From positions 62,001 to 126,000 of the forward strand of contig NZ_ATTQ01000009.1 of NCBI RefSeq assembly GCF_000419765.1: DNA of 64,000 bases, in the 5' to 3' direction. Shown piece by piece: positions 60,557 to 64,000 of this stretch. The first letter of the stretch is position 1; the number at the start of each line of letters is the position of its first letter. The notes beneath the pieces were generated by a model. It searched no databases. It saw only the letters and a list, made by a program, of their open reading frames with translations, and was not told the origin of the DNA. The stretch comes from Rhizobium mongolense USDA 1844. Its GTDB lineage: Bacteria > Pseudomonadota > Alphaproteobacteria > Rhizobiales > Rhizobiaceae. A program made the translations under genes and the position numbers.

Positions 60557-61184
60557 CCGCCTGCGCGAAGAGATATGCCGTACGGGGCAGTCGCTGTTCG
60601 AGCGCGGGCTGACCTCCGGCTCGACAGGCAATATTTCGGTTCGTCTTTCCGACGGCGGTTGGCTGATGACGCCGACCAATGCCTCGATGGGGTCTCTTGA
60701 CCCGGCCCGCCTTTCCCTCTTCGACGCCTCGGGCAAACTCCTGTCCGGCGACGCGCCGACCAAGGAAGCATTTCTCCATTTTTCGATGTATGGCGAGCGC
60801 GGTGATGCCGGCGCCGTCGTCCATCTCCATTCGAGCCATGCAACAGCCGTCAGCATTCTGCGCGACATCGATCCTGAGGATGTCCTGCCGCCCTTGACCG
60901 CCTATTACGTCATGCGTGTCGGACGCCTGCCGCTTGTTCCCTATTTCGCGCCCGGGGATACGGCGCTCGCAGACGCGGTCCGGTCGCTCGCCGGGCGTCA
61001 TCACGCCATGCTGCTTGCCAATCATGGGCCGGTCGTCGCCGGCACGACGCTTGCAAACGCCCAGTTCGCCGCCGAAGAGCTTGAAGAAACTGCAAAGCTT
61101 TTCCTCATGCTGCAGCATCACGCCAAAAGGATGCTGACCGCAGAACAGGTCGATGACTTGCGCAAACGCTTCAACCTTCCCTAG
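60543..61184 (+). CDS. otnC: 3-oxo-tetronate 4-phosphate decarboxylase (class II aldolase family)
   Basis: This 213-residue class II aldolase/adducin protein has GSTGNISVRL near residue 25-35, zinc ligands in VVHLHSSHA near residue 92-98, and a later LLANHGPVVAG. It decarboxylates 3-dehydro-4-phospho-erythronate to dihydroxyacetone phosphate and CO2. Coupled to otnK by overlap. The OtnK-OtnC pair is the core of the acid-sugar pathway. Confidence 0.92.
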   Translation: MHEINRLREEICRTGQSLFERGLTSGSTGNISVRLSDGGWLMTPTNASMGSLDPARLSLFDASGKLLSGDAPTKEAFLHFSMYGERGDAGAVVHLHSSHATAVSILRDIDPEDVLPPLTAYYVMRVGRLPLVPYFAPGDTALADAVRSLAGRHHAMLLANHGPVVAGTTLANAQFAAEELEETAKLFLMLQHHAKRMLTAEQVDDLRKRFNLP

Positions 61185-61230
61185 GCCGCGTCGGCGGTGG
61201 AACTTCAAAACGATTGGACGGGAGAGAGAA

Positions 61231-62124
61231 ATGGCTGAAATCGAGGAGAAAGTCGGATTTATCGGTGTTGGGCTGATGGGGCACGGTATTGCGAAGAACA
61301 TCGTCGAAAAAGGCTTTCCGCTGACGGTGATCGCGCACCGCAATCGCAAACCGGTCGAAGACCTGCTCGGCCGCGGCGCCCGCGAGGCCCATTCGCTTAC
61401 GGAGCTTGCGAAAAATTCGACCATGATCTTTCTGTGCCTCACAAGCTCGAAGGAAGTGTCGTCCGTTATCGAGGAAATGCGGCCGGCCCTTGCCCCGGAA
61501 ACGGTGATTGTCGACTGCTCGACCGGGGATCCAACGGTGACAATGCGTCTTGCCGAAACGCTTGCGGCGCAGAAAGTCTATTTTGCCGACGCACCGCTTA
61601 GCCGGACGCCGAAGGAGGCGTGGGAGGGGACCTTGGACTGCATGGTCGGTGCCGATGATGCGACATTCCAACGGATTCGGCCGGTGATATCGACCTGGGC
61701 GGCGAAGATCGTCCATATCGGCGGGGTCGCCGACGGTCATCGCATGAAGCTGCTCAACAATTTCATTTCGTTGGGCATGGGAGCTCTCTTTGCCGAGGCT
61801 CTGGCACTTTCCCGCAAGGTCGGAATCTCCGTGGAACGCTTCGACAGTGTCATCCGGGGCGGGCGCATGGACAGCGGATTTTACCAGACCTTCATGGGTT
61901 ATGCTCTGGAAGGTAACCGAAATGCGCATCGCTTCACGCTTTCGAATGCGTATAAGGATCTGAAATATCTGGAATCCATGGCAAATGACGCGACGGTTGC
62001 CACGCCGCTTGCGAGTGCGGTGAAGAACTCCTATGCCGCGGCAGTGGCAGGCGGCGGCAACGGTCCTGAGGATTACGTGCCGCATCTTGCAGACTTCGTT
62101 GCCCGGACGAACAATGTCGGTTGA
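61231..62124 (+). CDS. Beta-hydroxyacid dehydrogenase, YihU-like subgroup
   Basis: This 297-residue protein has the Rossmann motif FIGVGLMGHGIAKNIVEKG and the catalytic lysine in HRMKLLNNFISLGMGALFAEA. The substrate loop reads DAPLSRTPKEAWEGTL instead of the usual D-x-P-V-S-G-G. An Arg-Thr at that place is known from the sulfolactaldehyde reductase YihU, where it helps bind an anion. It may act on a semialdehyde or sugar acid different from LtnD's substrate. GGGAGAGAG precedes the ATG; it is third in the otnK operon. Confidence 0.88.
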   Translation: MAEIEEKVGFIGVGLMGHGIAKNIVEKGFPLTVIAHRNRKPVEDLLGRGAREAHSLTELAKNSTMIFLCLTSSKEVSSVIEEMRPALAPETVIVDCSTGDPTVTMRLAETLAAQKVYFADAPLSRTPKEAWEGTLDCMVGADDATFQRIRPVISTWAAKIVHIGGVADGHRMKLLNNFISLGMGALFAEALALSRKVGISVERFDSVIRGGRMDSGFYQTFMGYALEGNRNAHRFTLSNAYKDLKYLESMANDATVATPLASAVKNSYAAAVAGGGNGPEDYVPHLADFVARTNNVG

Positions 62125-62254
62125 CCGCAGATCAAAGCAAGCGGCGGTGTGAAAGCAGTTTCAGCAGCTTCTAATCGATATTATGTTAGCAGGTAAGTTG
62201 ACGCTTCGCGCGAAATCAACTTCTATCCGCCACCGCTTTTTGGGGAGGTTGAAG

Positions 62255-63130
62255 ATGCGTGTCGTAACAAGGATTGCCGAACTGCGGGAGCACATTGCGG
62301 CAATCAAAAATGAAGGCCGGTCCCTTGGGTTCGTCCCGACGATGGGGTACCTTCACGCCGGGCATATGGAACTGGTCGCGCGTGCACGCAGTAAAAACGA
62401 TGCCGTCGTCGTCTCGATTTTCGTCAATCCGCTGCAGTTCGGAAAGAACGAAGACCTTAGGCGCTATCCGAGAGACTTCGAAAGGGACAGCGCCATGCTC
62501 TCTGCCGCCGGCGTCGATATCCTTTTTTCCCCAAGCGTTGAGGAGATGTATCCGCGGCCGATGCACACGATCGTGGACGTGCCGGCGCTTGGTAGCGAGT
62601 TGGAGGGTGCCGTGCGGCCCGGACATTTTGCCGGCGTTGCGACCGTCGTGACCAAGCTTTTCAATATCGTTCAGCCACATGCGGCCTATTTTGGCAAAAA
62701 GGACTACCAGCAGGTCGTCATCATCAAACGGATGGTCGAGGATCTTGCCCTGCCGGTCCGCATCGTCGCCGTCGAGACTGTCCGGGAGGCCGACGGCCTG
62801 GCGTTTTCATCGCGAAACAGTTACCTGACGGCGGACGAACGGGCCGCTGCGGTGATCGTTCCAAAGGCACTTGACGAAGCCGAACGACTTTACCGCGAGG
62901 GAATCGACGAGCCGCAGGCTCTGGAGGCGGCATTGGCCGCGTTCATTGCACGCGAGCCGCTCGCCGTGGCTGAAGTCGTCGCCGTTCGCGACCCGCAGAC
63001 CCTGACACGGCTTGAAACCTTGCGCGATCGGCAAGCCCTTGTCGCCCTCTTCGTTCGGATCGGTTCGACCAGGCTTCTTGACAACAGGATCATCGGCCAC
63101 CGGCGCCAAACCCAGTCGAGGGCCGCGTGA
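62255..63130 (+). CDS. panC: Pantothenate synthetase
   Basis: This 291-residue enzyme joins pantoate and beta-alanine with ATP. The family motifs are FVPTMGYLHAGHMELVARA near residues 28-46, VVSIFVNPLQFG, YFGKKDYQQ, and FSSRNSYL. GGGGAGG precedes ATG 62255; the longer frame from 62183 has no ribosome site. It is coupled to panB by a TGATG overlap. Confidence 0.97.
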   Translation: MRVVTRIAELREHIAAIKNEGRSLGFVPTMGYLHAGHMELVARARSKNDAVVVSIFVNPLQFGKNEDLRRYPRDFERDSAMLSAAGVDILFSPSVEEMYPRPMHTIVDVPALGSELEGAVRPGHFAGVATVVTKLFNIVQPHAAYFGKKDYQQVVIIKRMVEDLALPVRIVAVETVREADGLAFSSRNSYLTADERAAAVIVPKALDEAERLYREGIDEPQALEAALAAFIAREPLAVAEVVAVRDPQTLTRLETLRDRQALVALFVRIGSTRLLDNRIIGHRRQTQSRAA

Positions 63131-63960
63131 TGAGCAAGCCTTCCAGTCAAAAGCGGCTGACACCATTTCGCATCCAGTCCATGAAGGGCTCAGCGCCGAT
63201 CGTTTGCCTGACCGCTTATACGACACCGATGGCGCGCGCCCTTGATGCCCATTGCGATCTGCTTTTGGTCGGCGATTCCGTCGGCATGGTGCTCTACGGC
63301 CTGCCGAGCACGACTTCGGTTACACTCGACATGATGATCGCCCACGGCCAGGCGGTCATGCGGGGAGTCTCGCGGGCCTGCGTCATCGTCGATCTGCCCT
63401 TCGGCAGCTACCAGGAATCGAAGGAACAGGCTTTTCGCAGTGCCGTGCGGATCATGCAGGAAACCGGCTGCGACGGCGTCAAGCTGGAGGGCGGCGAGGA
63501 GATGGTCGAGACCATCGCCTTTTTGACCGCGCGCGGCGTGCCGGTCTGCGGACATATCGGACTGATGCCGCAACAGGTGCACACCGCCGGCGGTTACCGC
63601 TCGCTCGGCCACAATGAAAGCGAGATCGCCAGGGTGAGGCGCGATGCCAGAGCAGTCGGCGGATCCGGCGCTTTTGCAGTCGTCATCGAGGGAATGGTGG
63701 AGCCGCTGGCGCGCGAGGTGACCGCCTCGATCCACGCCGCGACGATCGGCATCGGCGCTTCGCCGGCCTGCGACGGCCAGATCCTGGTTGCCGAGGACAT
63801 GCTGGGCGTCTTCACCGATTTCAAGCCCAAATTTGTCAAACGCTATGCCGGTCTTGCACAGACAATCGAAGAGGCGGCAAGCGCCTATGCTGACGATGTC
63901 CGGAATCGACGGTTCCCGGCCAAGGAACACACCTTCGACGTTCGACCTCCACCGCCTTGA
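63130..63960 (+). CDS. panB: Ketopantoate hydroxymethyltransferase
   Basis: This 276-residue TIM-barrel enzyme transfers a hydroxymethyl group from methylene-tetrahydrofolate to 2-oxoisovalerate. Motifs are IVCLTAYTTPMARALD, LVGDSVGMVLYGLPSTTSV, DLPFGSYQ, KLEGG, and GHIGLMPQQVHTAGGY, in the usual order. ATG 63130 overlaps the panC stop; GTG 63127 is possible. It is the last complete gene of the window. Confidence 0.97.
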   Translation: MSKPSSQKRLTPFRIQSMKGSAPIVCLTAYTTPMARALDAHCDLLLVGDSVGMVLYGLPSTTSVTLDMMIAHGQAVMRGVSRACVIVDLPFGSYQESKEQAFRSAVRIMQETGCDGVKLEGGEEMVETIAFLTARGVPVCGHIGLMPQQVHTAGGYRSLGHNESEIARVRRDARAVGGSGAFAVVIEGMVEPLAREVTASIHAATIGIGASPACDGQILVAEDMLGVFTDFKPKFVKRYAGLAQTIEEAASAYADDVRNRRFPAKEHTFDVRPPPP

Positions 63961-64000
63961 TCCGCAGGTCTGGCAAGCCCTGTTCCTATGGGCTCGCCTC

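Noticed and set aside
1..64000. tRNA, rRNA, CRISPR arrays, insertion sequences or integrases
   Set aside because: I looked for T-loop sequences, regularly spaced repeats, transposase motifs and recombinase motifs and found none that hold up by eye; a tRNA or repeat search program would settle this.

Overview
This window looks like part of a secondary replicon (megaplasmid or chromid) of a member of the Rhizobiaceae (Rhizobium/Ensifer type). The reasons are high-GC coding bias, red-like form I RuBisCO with cbbX, a XoxF/PQQ methanol-oxidation block beside cbb and fhc genes, many sugar ABC transporters with LacI/GntR regulators, and a panCB pair, which some rhizobia carry on a plasmid. The placement is from memory of gene order and protein families; no search was run. 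No IS element, integrase, tRNA, rRNA, CRISPR array or replication origin was recognised.

Region 1 (1-13.4 kb) is C1 assimilation. The end of fhcB and complete fhcA, fhcD and fhcC encode the formyltransferase/hydrolase complex that releases formate from formyl-tetrahydromethanopterin. Convergent cbbR then divides them from a tight cbbFPTALSXE operon, a full Calvin-cycle set. Region 2 (13.4-16.6 kb) holds a cytochrome c and several small or hypothetical genes in gene-poor DNA. Region 3 (16.6-23.8 kb) is lanthanide-type methanol oxidation, xoxF-xoxG-xoxJ followed by pqqABCDE. Together regions 1-3 fit growth on methanol by oxidation to CO2 and refixation by RuBisCO.

Region 4 (24-31 kb) has a glycosyltransferase, a response-regulator remnant, a NarX/NarL-like two-component pair, a DUF3311 protein with an MctP-like sodium:solute symporter, and a FadR-type regulator. 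Region 5 (31-35 kb) is a ribose-type ABC transporter split over two divergent units with a sugar epimerase/dehydrogenase. Region 6 (35.3-37.8 kb) has a small exported protein, a metallophosphatase and an HtrA-like protein that has lost its catalytic triad.

Region 7 (37.8-46 kb) is the most unusual part: a LacI regulator with tandem operators in its own promoter, a ribose-type ABC transporter, and five enzymes that I cannot assign to one known pathway (phosphotriesterase-like hydrolase, glutamine-amidotransferase-like protein, PfkB kinase, BtpA/SgcQ protein, TenA-like protein). Region 8 (46.5-48.2 kb) has three small accessory proteins (YbhB-like, DUF2267, CBS pair).

Region 9 (48.3-62.1 kb) is a four-carbon acid-sugar (D-erythronate/L-threonate) catabolic island: FadR-type regulator with a long dyad operator, denD, an SDR, a full ABC transporter, a second SDR, a LacI regulator, otnI, ltnD, and the divergent otnK, otnC and a YihU-like beta-hydroxyacid dehydrogenase. 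The expected product is dihydroxyacetone phosphate. Region 10 (62.2-64 kb) is panC-panB of pantothenate synthesis.
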